Positions 52,998 to 61,904 of a stretch of DNA of 64,000 nucleotides are shown piece after piece (positions within the stretch are counted from its first letter, which is position 1; every line of letters starts with the position of its first letter). The notes beneath the pieces are model-generated. The model made no database searches and had not been told where the DNA came from. It saw only the letters and a program-made list of their open reading frames with translations. Position numbers and translations under genes: made by a program. This DNA is from Croceivirga sp. (GTDB lineage Bacteria; Bacteroidota; Bacteroidia; Flavobacteriales; Flavobacteriaceae): positions 1-64,000 of the forward strand of contig JANQSA010000032.1 of NCBI GenBank assembly GCA_028284285.1, in the 5' to 3' direction.

Positions 52998-53029
52998 CAC
53001 TTTTAATTTTCAATTTTCAATTATTAATT
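52998..53029. repeat. Right inverted repeat of the four-helix-bundle cassette
   Basis: TTTTAATTTTC and CAATTATTAATT here match the reverse complement of 52587-52619 (TTTTTAATTTTC and CAATTTTTAATT), in the same order, with a diverged 6-nt block between. One mismatch and one missing base are seen in the conserved blocks. Confidence 0.6.
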
Positions 53030-53039
53030 GTTGAACAAA

Positions 53040-53945
53040 GTGAAACTAACTATACTAGGTTGTTATTCCGCAACCCCAAGAACTCTTACGCATCCCACAG
53101 CACAACTACTCCAAATAAAAAAGCACTTTGTTTTAATTGATTGTGGAGAAGGTACCCAAATTCAGTTGAGGAAACATAAATTGAAGTTTTCCAGAATCAA
53201 TCACATCTTTATTTCTCATTTACACGGGGATCATTTTTTTGGACTTCCCGGACTTATTTCCACATTCCGTTTACTGGGACGCGAAGCCCCATTGCATATT
53301 TATGGTCCCAAAGGAATAAAAGAGGCGATAACGCTGCTTTTAAAACTAGGGGACTCCTGGACCAATTATCCGCTGATTTTTCGTGAATTGGAATCCAAAA
53401 AGGCGGAGTCGATCTTTGAGGATGAGGCTATAAGTGTAACCACTATCCCATTGGACCACAGAGTGTATGCCAATGGCTTTTTATTTCGGGAAAAACCGGC
53501 GCCCAGAACCCTTAATGTTAATGGGGTGGCCAAATATGACATAGATAAGAGTCAATTTAATAACATCAAAAACGGGAAGGATGTTGTTTTAGAGCATGGA
53601 ATTATCATTCAGAACGAGGAACTTACTTTTGACCCTCCACCTACCAAAAGCTATGCCTTTTGTAGCGATACGGCCTACAATGAAAATATGATTGTTCAAA
53701 TTTCTGATGTGGACGTGCTGTACCATGAATCTACTTTTTTGGAATCTGAGGCGCACCTTTGCAAGAAAACAAAGCACTCTACGGCTAAACAGGCCGCTGA
53801 TATTGCAAGACAGGCTAAGGTGGGCACCTTAATTTTAGGGCACTATTCTACCAGATATAAATCCTTACTACCTTTCCAGGAAGAAGCAAAACAGGTTTTT
53901 GCCAATGTAGAATTGGCAGATGACGGGAAGTATTTCGAGTTTTAG
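53040..53945 (+). CDS. rnz: Ribonuclease Z
   Basis: RNase Z trims tRNA 3' ends. The 301-aa product starts KLTILGCYSATPRTL, with GEGTQIQLRKHKLKFSRI, the metal-binding SHLHGDHFFGLPG (HxHxDH) and further His/Asp ligands in CSDTAYNE and ILGHYSTRY. The start is probably GTG at 53040, which fits the family N-terminus; TTGs at 53028 and 53031 are alternatives. The region just upstream is the right repeat of the inserted cassette, so the original promoter or ribosome site may have been altered. Confidence 0.94.
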   Translation: MKLTILGCYSATPRTLTHPTAQLLQIKKHFVLIDCGEGTQIQLRKHKLKFSRINHIFISHLHGDHFFGLPGLISTFRLLGREAPLHIYGPKGIKEAITLLLKLGDSWTNYPLIFRELESKKAESIFEDEAISVTTIPLDHRVYANGFLFREKPAPRTLNVNGVAKYDIDKSQFNNIKNGKDVVLEHGIIIQNEELTFDPPPTKSYAFCSDTAYNENMIVQISDVDVLYHESTFLESEAHLCKKTKHSTAKQAADIARQAKVGTLILGHYSTRYKSLLPFQEEAKQVFANVELADDGKYFEF

Positions 53946-53997
53946 TAATTTTCAGGTTTCCTTTCTTTTGGTGAAATTTGTGTCTAAAACTTGTAGG

Positions 53998-54645
53998 ATG
54001 CAGCAGGATCTTAGTGACCACAGAAAATCGTATCAAAAAAGTGCACTTCTGGAAGATACCGTTCCCGAAAACCCTTTGGAACTCTTCCAAAAATGGTTCT
54101 ATGAAGTACAAGCCAGTGATGGGGTAGACGAACCGAATGCTATGACGCTTTCTACCATTGGACTGGATGGATATCCTAAGAGTAGAGTAGTATTGCTGAA
54201 AAAGTATACCTATGAAGGCTTTATCTTTTATACCAATTACCAGAGCGAAAAAGGAAAGGCTATTGCAAAAAACCCATCTGTCTGTGCTGCTTTTTATTGG
54301 GCTAATTTGGAACGGCAGGTAATCATAAAAGGCCGGGCGGAAAAGATAGCGGAAAATTTATCCGACGGGTATTTTGAAATCAGACCACGAGGGAGTCAGC
54401 TGGGGGCTATGGTTTCTGAGCAAAGCGAGGTGATCGCGTCCCGGGAGCTTTTAGAGGAGCGGTTACAACAACTGGAAAAAGAGATGGAAGGAAAAGAACT
54501 GCAACGGCCGGAATATTGGGGAGGGTATATTGTAAAGCCCGTTTCAATGGAATTTTGGCAAGGACGCCCTAATCGACTTCATGACAGAATCCGATATGAG
54601 CTCCAAAAGAATTATGACTGGAATATTGAACGCTTACAGCCCTAA
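53998..54645 (+). CDS. pdxH: Pyridoxamine 5'-phosphate oxidase
   Basis: PdxH oxidises pyridoxine or pyridoxamine phosphate to PLP using FMN. The 215-aa protein has NAMTLSTIGLDGYPKSRVVLLK, FYTNYQSEKGKAI and the C-terminal EFWQGRPNRLHDRIRYE, all family hallmarks. The ATG at 53998 (MQQDLSDHRKSY) is preferred; the upstream ATG at 53920 lies inside rnz. Confidence 0.95.
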   Translation: MQQDLSDHRKSYQKSALLEDTVPENPLELFQKWFYEVQASDGVDEPNAMTLSTIGLDGYPKSRVVLLKKYTYEGFIFYTNYQSEKGKAIAKNPSVCAAFYWANLERQVIIKGRAEKIAENLSDGYFEIRPRGSQLGAMVSEQSEVIASRELLEERLQQLEKEMEGKELQRPEYWGGYIVKPVSMEFWQGRPNRLHDRIRYELQKNYDWNIERLQP

Positions 54646-54658
54646 CACATGAAACGAA

Positions 54659-54714
54659 CATGAATTTTTTTAATCAAAAACTTCACACGGAGCGATGATT
54701 AAAACAAATTCATG
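54659..54714. repeat. Long imperfect inverted repeat
   Basis: The left arm is CATGAATTT then TTTTAATCA (54659-54676). The right arm is TGATTAAAA then CAAATTCATG (54696-54714). The arms pair except around a short internal mismatch, leaving a 19-nt loop. It lies 14 nt after the pdxH stop. Confidence 0.6.
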
Positions 54715-54735
54715 AGAGAACGAGTGCAACGAGTG

Positions 54736-54759
54736 CCTGCCTGCCGCAGGCGGGTTTTT
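54736..54759 (+). terminator. Terminator between pdxH and sixA
   Basis: CCTGCCTG pairs with CAGGCGGG (one G-U) around the 3-nt loop CCG, followed by TTTTT. Confidence 0.8.
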
Positions 54760-54797
54760 AAGTATGTTATTTTCAAATAGCTAAAAATTTTAAACAG

Positions 54798-55283
54798 ATG
54801 AAAACTATAATTTTTGTCAGACACGGGAAATCTTCCTGGGACTACCAGGTAGGAGATATGGACAGACCCTTGAAAGAACGAGGTATTAAAGATGCTCATT
54901 TGGTGGCCAACCACTTAAATTCGCAAGGGTACAAAATAGATTTTGCCTATTCAAGCCCTGCAAACAGAGCACTGCACACCGGCCTGATTTTTTTACGCAC
55001 TTTAAACTACAATTTCGCCCAATTCCAGGTAACTGATAAACTTTATGATTTTTCCGGTGAAACTGTGCTGCAATTCATAAAAAGTTTGGGCAATGAAAAC
55101 GCTACTATTCTTATATTCGGCCATAATTTTGCATTTACCAATCTGGTAAATAGCTTGGGGGATACATATATAGATAATTTACCCACTTCGGGTATGGCCA
55201 TTTTGGAGTGGAATATTGACAGTTGGAGGGAGATTCGAAAAGGCAAAACCAAAACCCTTGTATTTCCTAAACAACTAAGATAA
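54798..55283 (+). CDS. sixA: SixA-type histidine phosphatase
   Basis: The 161-aa protein is a short histidine-phosphatase-fold enzyme with the RHGKSSWD motif (phospho-His at the start), DRPLKERG, YSSPANRALHTG and LIFGHNFAFTNLVN. SixA dephosphorylates histidine phosphotransfer proteins in E. coli; in this phylum the target is unknown. The gene lies 5 nt before ppk1, so it may act in polyphosphate or phosphate signalling. Confidence 0.88.
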   Translation: MKTIIFVRHGKSSWDYQVGDMDRPLKERGIKDAHLVANHLNSQGYKIDFAYSSPANRALHTGLIFLRTLNYNFAQFQVTDKLYDFSGETVLQFIKSLGNENATILIFGHNFAFTNLVNSLGDTYIDNLPTSGMAILEWNIDSWREIRKGKTKTLVFPKQLR

Positions 55284-55288
55284 CGAGA

Positions 55289-57370
55289 ATGGCAAAACCC
55301 AAGAATGAATACATAAACCGGGAAATTAGTTGGTTACATTTTAATGACCGGGTGCTGCAAGAAAGTGCGGACCAAAATGTACCCCTTATAGAACGACTTC
55401 GTTTTTTGGGGATTTTTAGCAATAATCTGGATGAGTTCTTTAAGGTGCGGTATGCCACTGTCAAGCGGATTGTAGATGCCGGAAAAACGGGGAAAAGTGT
55501 ACTGGGGGGTGAAGTTGCCAAGGTTTTGTTAGAGGAGATCACCAGAATTGCTATCAAACAACAAGCAAAAAGCCAGGACATCCTAAAAAAGATTCAAAAA
55601 GAGTTGGCCCGGGAAAACATATTTTTTATCAACGAAACCCAGGTTAGGGAACACCAGGCGGCCTATATCAAGGAGTATTTCTTGCGAGAGGTGAATCCGA
55701 AGTTAACTACCATTATTCTTAATAATTTAAGGGAATTCCCGTTGCTGAAAGATACCGCCGCGTATTTGGCGGTGCGCATGGTGTTGAATAAAGAAACAGG
55801 CACCTTTTTGAGAAAGCGAAATGAGGTGCAGTATGCATTGATAGAAATCCCTAAAGGAATAGATCGCTTTGTAGTGCTTCCTGAAAAAGAGGGAAAGCAC
55901 TATATTATTATTTTAGATGACGTCATCCGGTTTTGTCTGGATAGCATCTTTACCATGTTCGATTATCAGGACATCTCTGCGCACATGATCAAAATTACAC
56001 GAGATGCGGAGTTGGATATTGATAACGATTTAAGCAAGAGCTTTATTGAAAAAATATCTTCCAGTGTAGAAGGCAGAAAGGTAAGTGATCCTGTGCGATT
56101 TGTGTATGATAAACGGATCAAGATAGATACCCTCCGTTTTCTGAAAAATAAAATGGATATTGAAGAAACAGATAGTGTAATTCCCGGGGGGCGGTATCAC
56201 AATCGCAGGGATTATATGGGATTTCCGAGTTTGGGAAAAACGGATCTGTTGTATGATAAAATCAAACCACTTCCTATAAAAGGATTAAGTCTGGAGGGGA
56301 GTATTTTCGAAAGGATCGCACAAAAGGATTATCTCCAATATGCACCTTACCAGACCTTCTCGTATGTGATCAAGTTTTTAAAGGAAGCTGCTTTAGACCC
56401 GTTTGTTAGATCCATTAGAATAACGGTCTATCGCCTGGCGAAAGATTCCCAGGTAGCAGCCGCCCTGATCAATGCAGCGAAAAATGGGAAAGAGGTTACT
56501 GTTCAGATTGAACTGCAGGCCAGATTTGATGAGCAGGCCAATATAGAATATGCCAATAAATTGCAGGAAGAGGGAATACGACTCATCTTTGGCGTTCCGG
56601 GGCTAAAAGTACATAGCAAGATATGCCTGGTAGAGCGGGAAGAGGGGGATAGCATAAAACGATACGGTTTTGTGAGTACAGGAAACTTTAATGAATCCAC
56701 GGCTAAGATCTACACGGATTATACCCTGTTCACCGCCCACGACGGTATTTTGAAAGAATTGGACAAGGTATTTGGTTTCTTTGAGACCTCTTACAAAATC
56801 AATAAATACAAGCATCTGATCGTTTCCCCGCACTATACCAAGAATAAGTTCATCCAGCTCATAGAAAATGAGATTGCCAGTGCCATCGTAGGTAAAGAAG
56901 CCTATATTAAAATAAAAATGAACAGCTTTACCTCTTACAGGATGGTAGATAAGCTTTATGAAGCCAGTAGGGCCGGGGTAAAGGTGCAATTGATCATTCG
57001 CGGAATTTGTTGCCTTATTCCGGGGGTTCCGGATATGAGTGAAAACATAGAAGCCATTAGTGTAGTGGATAAGTTTTTGGAACATCCCAGGGTGTTCATC
57101 TTTGGGAATGAAGGGGATACAAAGGTGTATATTTCTTCAGCAGACTGGATGACCCGAAATCTGGATTATCGGGTGGAGGTAGGTTGTCCTATCTATGACG
57201 AAGATGTGAAACAGGAACTGATAGATACTTTCGAGATTTCCTGGAAAGATAATGTCAAAGCAAGGGTTTTTACGAAAGAACAGGACAATGCGTACAGAAT
57301 TGCCGAGGGCCCGGAAGTACGTTCACAATTTGCTACGTATGATTACTACCTGGAGAAACTGAAACAGTGA
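55289..57370 (+). CDS. ppk1: Polyphosphate kinase 1
   Basis: Ppk1 makes polyphosphate from ATP. The 693-aa protein has the N-terminal YINREISWLHFNDRVLQE, LDEFFKVRYATVKR, and the catalytic domains of the phospholipase D fold with SKICLVERE (phosphorylated His in VHSK) and a second motif RIFGNEGDTKVYISSADWM-type segment near the C-terminus. It is normally about 690 aa. It is co-transcribed with sixA and converges on miaE with a 1-bp gap. Confidence 0.96.
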   Translation: MAKPKNEYINREISWLHFNDRVLQESADQNVPLIERLRFLGIFSNNLDEFFKVRYATVKRIVDAGKTGKSVLGGEVAKVLLEEITRIAIKQQAKSQDILKKIQKELARENIFFINETQVREHQAAYIKEYFLREVNPKLTTIILNNLREFPLLKDTAAYLAVRMVLNKETGTFLRKRNEVQYALIEIPKGIDRFVVLPEKEGKHYIIILDDVIRFCLDSIFTMFDYQDISAHMIKITRDAELDIDNDLSKSFIEKISSSVEGRKVSDPVRFVYDKRIKIDTLRFLKNKMDIEETDSVIPGGRYHNRRDYMGFPSLGKTDLLYDKIKPLPIKGLSLEGSIFERIAQKDYLQYAPYQTFSYVIKFLKEAALDPFVRSIRITVYRLAKDSQVAAALINAAKNGKEVTVQIELQARFDEQANIEYANKLQEEGIRLIFGVPGLKVHSKICLVEREEGDSIKRYGFVSTGNFNESTAKIYTDYTLFTAHDGILKELDKVFGFFETSYKINKYKHLIVSPHYTKNKFIQLIENEIASAIVGKEAYIKIKMNSFTSYRMVDKLYEASRAGVKVQLIIRGICCLIPGVPDMSENIEAISVVDKFLEHPRVFIFGNEGDTKVYISSADWMTRNLDYRVEVGCPIYDEDVKQELIDTFEISWKDNVKARVFTKEQDNAYRIAEGPEVRSQFATYDYYLEKLKQ

Positions 57371-57371
57371 A

Positions 57372-57953
57372 CTAACCGTGCATAGTTTCCTTTTTTCCCA
57401 GGTTTTTCATTATCTCAGCTTCATAGGTCAATAACGCCTGCCATTTTTCATCCACTTCTTCACGATTCCCATACTTCCTGGCAAACTTGAGGAACATGGT
57501 ATAATGATTGGCCTCACTCACCATAAGTTTGCGGTAGAATTCTGCCAGTTCTTCGTCGGCAATGTGCTCTGATAGCAATCGAAACCGTTCACAACTTCTC
57601 GCTTCAATCAAAGCTGCATACAAGAGTTTATGGACCAAATGGGTTTCCCGGCTTCCTCCTTTTGGGAAGAATTGCATAAGCTGAATGACATACGCGTCCT
57701 TGCGCTCGCGGCCCAGCACCCAACCACGCTCCAGGATTCTTTGGTGTACCATATTAAAGTGTCCCATTTCTTCCCTTGCCAAGGCCGTCATTTCTTTTAC
57801 CAATTCCGATTTCTCAGGAAAACCAACGATAAGGGAAATAGCAGTACTGGCTGCTTTTTGTTCGCAATAGGCGTGATCCGTAAGGATCTCTTCAATATTT
57901 TTTTCCACGATATTCACCCATCGCGGATCTGTGGGCAATTTTAATCCTAACAT
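57372..57953 (-). CDS. miaE: tRNA-(ms2io6A)-hydroxylase
   Basis: MiaE hydroxylates ms2i6A at position 37 of tRNA, using a diiron centre. The 193-aa product starts LGLKLPTDPRWVNI, with diiron ligands in ALAREEMGHFNMVH (ExxH) and LMVSEANHYTMFLKFA, and in YCEQKAAS (Glu). The ATG at 57953 fits the family start. The ebo cluster is divergent across a 105-bp spacer. Confidence 0.93.
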   Translation of the reverse strand: MLGLKLPTDPRWVNIVEKNIEEILTDHAYCEQKAASTAISLIVGFPEKSELVKEMTALAREEMGHFNMVHQRILERGWVLGRERKDAYVIQLMQFFPKGGSRETHLVHKLLYAALIEARSCERFRLLSEHIADEELAEFYRKLMVSEANHYTMFLKFARKYGNREEVDEKWQALLTYEAEIMKNLGKKETMHG

Positions 57954-58058
57954 GATTCTAATATAACTGTAGTTGTAAAGATACAAGTAATCCTTATGGA
58001 TTATTATAATTGGGGAGTATCATGGTTATCTTTATGCAGGACAAAACGTTTTACCCCT

Positions 58059-58916
58059 ATGCAGGAAAATACTTCCGGCACACCCCTTCTGGATTGGATC
58101 ACGCGGTATCCGGATACCACCAAAAAAAACTGGTTGTTGGCAAAAATACAAGAGGTTACCGCCAGCAGATCCGCTAGGGAGCTCTATATCTCTTTTAGCC
58201 TCTGTAGTACAAGGTTGGATAAAAATCTGGTTGATTTTTCTACAGTAGAAGAAGACCAGTTGGTTGCTTTTTTTCGAGCTCGAAAAGCTACGGAAGTTGA
58301 AGTTGGACGTATCGCTTTACTGATTTCAAGTTTGGAATCTGATCCTGATTTTTATGGAGAAAAAGTCCAAAAACTACTGCAGATAGCAGATAGCCAAGAG
58401 TTGGTTACCATTCTTAAATATTTAGTAGTATTGCCTAATCCGGTGGCGTTTTGCAATGCTGCAGTGGATGCTTTGCGGACCAATATTGCAGATGTTTTTG
58501 ACGCTATTACTTTAAATAACCCCTACCCCGGGCAGTATTTTAATGAGCAGCAATGGAATCAAATGTATTTGAAGGCCGCTTTTATGCAACGCGATCTAAG
58601 TAAAATACTTGATGTAGAGCGCCGAGCGAATAGAGAATTGGCACGTATCATTTCGGATTATGCACATGAGCGATGGGCAGCTTCCAGAGATATAGATCCG
58701 GAGATATGGCGACCTGTCTCAAATTTTCTGGAAGGGGTATTGGTTCGGGACATAAAAAGACTGTTTGACAGTACAAATCCCTTAGAAAATAGGGCGGCAG
58801 CACTTGTGTGTTATCATGCCGATTCAGATAGCGCAACTACTTTGTTGAAAGCGCATCCGGCCCTAAAGCGAAAATTGGAAAATAAAAGCCTTACATGGCA
58901 AACTATTAAAAAATGA
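58059..58916 (+). CDS. eboA: EboA domain protein
   Basis: The 285-aa product is mostly helical and contains FNEQQWNQMYLKAAFMQRDLSKI, ANRELARIISDYAHERWAA and DPEIWRPVSNFLEGV. These are the diagnostic EboA motifs. Its biochemical role is unknown; it is the first gene of ebo clusters in Bacteroidota and cyanobacteria. The start at 58059 is preferred; an upstream in-frame ATG is at 57996. A TATCTTTA at 58027-58034 may be the -7 element. Confidence 0.92.
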   Translation: MQENTSGTPLLDWITRYPDTTKKNWLLAKIQEVTASRSARELYISFSLCSTRLDKNLVDFSTVEEDQLVAFFRARKATEVEVGRIALLISSLESDPDFYGEKVQKLLQIADSQELVTILKYLVVLPNPVAFCNAAVDALRTNIADVFDAITLNNPYPGQYFNEQQWNQMYLKAAFMQRDLSKILDVERRANRELARIISDYAHERWAASRDIDPEIWRPVSNFLEGVLVRDIKRLFDSTNPLENRAAALVCYHADSDSATTLLKAHPALKRKLENKSLTWQTIKK

Positions 58917-59827
58917 ATATGGAAGAGAAACTACAATTTATTGATCCCCACATTCACATGACCTCGCGTACCACGGATGATTATGAGGCCATGGCAAAAG
59001 CCGGTATTGTTGCAATAATTGAGCCCTCTTTTTGGTTGGGGCAACCCAGGACACAGGTGGGCTCTTTTCAGGATTATTTTAGCAGCTTGGTAGGCTGGGA
59101 GCCTTTTAGGGCAAGTCAATTTGGCATTAAACACTATTGTACTATCGGGTTAAACTCAAAAGAAGCAAATAATGAACCCCTTGCAGAGGAGGTTATGGAA
59201 TTACTTCCCTTATATCTCCATAAAGAAACGGTTGTGGCCGTTGGAGAGATAGGGTATGACGATCAGACGCCTGCCGAAGACAAATATTTCAGGCAGCAAT
59301 TGGAGCTGGCCAAGGAGTTTAATATGTTAGTCCAGGTACACACCCCTCACCGGGACAAAAAAGCAGGCACCATTCGAAGTATGGAGGTCTGTTTGGAACA
59401 TGGGTTAGACCCTGGCATGGTAATTATTGACCACAATAACGAAGAGACGGTTCAGGAGGTGTTGGACCGAGGATTTATTGCAGCATTTACCATTTATCCG
59501 AAAACCAAAATGGGTAACGAAAGAATGGTAGCTGTGGTAGAGCGGTTTGGAAGCACCAATATTATTGTAGACAGCTCAGCAGATTGGGGGGTGAGCGATC
59601 CCTTGGCAGTGCCCAAAACAGCTGGTCTGATGTTAACAAAAGGAATTGCAAAGGAAGATGTAATAAAGACCTGTTATCAAAACGCATTGGATGTTTTTGG
59701 CAAATCAGGTAAAATGAAAGCCTCACATTGGACGGATGCGGAAGGGATAGACCAACGACTCCTGTTCAATGATAATAGTGTGCTTCGCGGCCAGCTGCCC
59801 AAGGTTGAAAAAGATAAGATTGTGTAA
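58913..59827 (+). CDS. eboB: TatD-family metal-dependent hydrolase (EboB)
   Basis: The 304-aa TIM-barrel protein has metal ligands in FIDPHIHM (HxH), VAVGEIGYDD (Glu), VQVHTPHR (His), VIIDHNNEE (His) and VDSSADWG (Asp). This matches the TatD-like amidohydrolase member of ebo clusters. The substrate is unknown. The start overlaps the eboA stop as ATGA; another ATG is at 58919. The stop overlaps eboC by one base. Confidence 0.9.
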   Translation: MNMEEKLQFIDPHIHMTSRTTDDYEAMAKAGIVAIIEPSFWLGQPRTQVGSFQDYFSSLVGWEPFRASQFGIKHYCTIGLNSKEANNEPLAEEVMELLPLYLHKETVVAVGEIGYDDQTPAEDKYFRQQLELAKEFNMLVQVHTPHRDKKAGTIRSMEVCLEHGLDPGMVIIDHNNEETVQEVLDRGFIAAFTIYPKTKMGNERMVAVVERFGSTNIIVDSSADWGVSDPLAVPKTAGLMLTKGIAKEDVIKTCYQNALDVFGKSGKMKASHWTDAEGIDQRLLFNDNSVLRGQLPKVEKDKIV

Positions 59828-60726
59828 TGCGCAATCGGTTAAAAGGATATCTACAACTTTGTCGTCCACCTAATCTTCCTACCGCAGCAGCAGATGTGCT
59901 TGCGGGTTTGGCCATTGCCGGGTTTTTTGTGGCGTCGGAAACGGGATCATTTATCTTTCCCTTAGAAGAAAAAGCCATTTTGCTGGTAGTAGCTTCTGTA
60001 CTCCTTTATGCCGGAGGTGTGGTACTCAATGACGTTTTTGATGTCGCATTGGATACGGTAGAGCGTCCTGAACGTCCTATTCCAAAAGGGATAGTTCCCT
60101 TGAAACATGCTGCAATTTTTGGATTTTCGTTGCTGTTAACCGGTGTAGGAGCATCCTTTGTAGCGGGGACACTTCACGGTGTGGTAGCCTTGGTCTTGGC
60201 GGGAGCCATCCTTTTATACAACAAGTATTCCAAGCATCATGGATTTTGGGGACCTTTGAATATGGGGCTGTGCAGGGGACTGAATTTACTATTAGGGTTG
60301 GTGTATTTTGGAAGCTTTTTGCAGACAGGATATTGCATTATACCGGTAATTTACATTTTCGCAATTACCAGAATAAGTCAGGGAGAAGTCTATGGAAACA
60401 ACAAAAGGAGTATTTTACTGGCGGGATTATTATATGTTTTTGTTATTCTTCTCGTTATCCTATTACATCAAAAGGTAACACATTTGGAACCCTACTATAT
60501 TTATTTCCTATTGCTTTTTTCGCTGGCGGTGTACGTTCCACTGATCAAAGCCTATCGCGAGAATGGCCCTAAACAAATCCGAAATGCCGTAAAAGCGGGC
60601 GTTTTGTCTTTAATATTGTTAGACGCTGCTTTGGCGGTGGCCCATTCAAGTTGGATAGTAGGGGTATTGATCGTTTTATTACTTCCGCTGTCCATTATAC
60701 TTTCCAGGATGTTTGCCGTTACTTAA
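59827..60726 (+). CDS. eboC: UbiA-like prenyltransferase (EboC)
   Basis: The 299-aa protein has about nine transmembrane helices and one Asp-rich motif, NDVFDVALDTVERPERPIP. The second UbiA motif (DxxxD) is replaced by RISQGEVYGNNKRS. This one-motif state appears typical of EboC. UbiA enzymes transfer prenyl groups to aromatic acceptors in the membrane. An altered second site makes a normal prenyl transfer less certain. Confidence 0.9.
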   Translation: MRNRLKGYLQLCRPPNLPTAAADVLAGLAIAGFFVASETGSFIFPLEEKAILLVVASVLLYAGGVVLNDVFDVALDTVERPERPIPKGIVPLKHAAIFGFSLLLTGVGASFVAGTLHGVVALVLAGAILLYNKYSKHHGFWGPLNMGLCRGLNLLLGLVYFGSFLQTGYCIIPVIYIFAITRISQGEVYGNNKRSILLAGLLYVFVILLVILLHQKVTHLEPYYIYFLLLFSLAVYVPLIKAYRENGPKQIRNAVKAGVLSLILLDAALAVAHSSWIVGVLIVLLLPLSIILSRMFAVT

Positions 60727-60731
60727 TTTTG
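60724..60731 (+). promoter_or_regulatory. Possible internal promoter element before eboD
   Basis: TAATTTTG matches TAnnTTTG and ends 3 nt before the eboD ATG; it overlaps the eboC stop TAA. It could be a second, leaderless start in the ebo operon, or chance. Confidence 0.35.
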
Positions 60732-60734
60732 TAT

Positions 60735-61904
60735 ATGACCTCGTTTCAAGCCATATCGCAGTCGTTTACCGTAAGTTATCATTACGAAGTCCACTTTACG
60801 GAAGGTGTTTTTGATGAAGAGAATCCTATATTTCTCGATCTGTTTAAAACCATTACAAGTGATTTGCCCATCAGGCTACTCTTTGTTCTGGATGCCGGTG
60901 TAGCCAAGTATCATCCGGGGTTGATCGATGCCATAAAAAAATACAGTGACCGCAATTCCAAACATCTGGCATGTACCAAGATTATAACGGTTGCCGGGGG
61001 GGAAGAGAGTAAAAATGACCCTAAACAACTGGAGATGGTCTTGCACGAGATCAATAATCTATCCATTTGCAGGCATTCTTTTGTTGTTGCTATCGGCGGG
61101 GGAGCAGTCATTGATATGGCCGGTTATGCCGCGGCTACCGCGCATAGAGGAGTACGTATGATTAGAATTCCAACTACCGTTTTGGCGCAAAACGATGCTG
61201 CCGTAGGAGTAAAAAATGGGATTAACAAGTATGGGAAAAAGAATTTCCTGGGTGCTTTCGCTACTCCGTTTGCCATAATTAATGATTTCCGGTTTTTAGA
61301 GACTTTAGAACAACGGGACTGGATATCCGGAATAGCAGAGGCCATTAAAGTAGCCCTGATTAAGGATGTGGATTTTTTTACTTTTATCAAGTCCAATGCC
61401 AAGGCCTTGGTCGATAGGGATGCCACCGCCATGTCTTATGTTATTCATCGGTGTGCTGCTTTGCACATGGATCATATTGCTCAAGGTGGCGATCCATTTG
61501 AAAGTGGTTCTTCCAGACCGTTGGATTTTGGACACTGGGCAGCCCATAAACTGGAACAAATGACCGGCTATACTATGCGTCATGGAGAAGCTGTGGCCAA
61601 GGGTATGGCATTGGACGTTACTTATGCGTACTATTTGGGATATATCGGTATAGAAGTTTTGGAAACCGTTCTCGGTGTATTATCAGAGATTGGCTTTGAT
61701 TTGGCACTTCCAATTGTTTCATTGGAACAAAAAAAGGAATTGATGGAAGGGTTAGAGGAGTTTCGAGAACATTTGGGGGGCGCACTGACCATTACTTTAA
61801 TTTCCGGGATAGGAGTTCAATATGATGTGCACGAGATAGATCGGGAAAAAATGTCCAGGGCAATAGCCGTTAGAAGCGGTTTAAAAGAAGAGTTATTTTG
61901 TTGA
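60735..61904 (+). CDS. eboD: 3-dehydroquinate synthase-like cyclase (EboD)
   Basis: The 389-aa protein belongs to the sugar-phosphate cyclase family. NAD-binding segments are TVAGGEESKNDPKQL and VAIGGGAVIDMAGYAAATAHRG. Zinc ligands are likely Glu in SGIAEAIKVALIKD and His in DFGHWAAHKLE and MRHGEAVAKGMAL. It differs from AroB in having SSRPLDFGHW. EboD-type cyclases are a separate clade from shikimate-pathway AroB; the product is unknown. Start at 60735 is chosen over 60651, which lies within eboC. Confidence 0.92.
   Translation: MTSFQAISQSFTVSYHYEVHFTEGVFDEENPIFLDLFKTITSDLPIRLLFVLDAGVAKYHPGLIDAIKKYSDRNSKHLACTKIITVAGGEESKNDPKQLEMVLHEINNLSICRHSFVVAIGGGAVIDMAGYAAATAHRGVRMIRIPTTVLAQNDAAVGVKNGINKYGKKNFLGAFATPFAIINDFRFLETLEQRDWISGIAEAIKVALIKDVDFFTFIKSNAKALVDRDATAMSYVIHRCAALHMDHIAQGGDPFESGSSRPLDFGHWAAHKLEQMTGYTMRHGEAVAKGMALDVTYAYYLGYIGIEVLETVLGVLSEIGFDLALPIVSLEQKKELMEGLEEFREHLGGALTITLISGIGVQYDVHEIDREKMSRAIAVRSGLKEELFC

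Larger units (their letters stand above)
54646..54797. other. Intergenic region rich in inverted repeats
   Basis: It holds a long imperfect hairpin at 54659-54714, a direct repeat CGAGTGC (54721-54727 and 54730-54736) and a strong GC-rich terminator at 54736-54759. No ORF. Confidence 0.6.
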
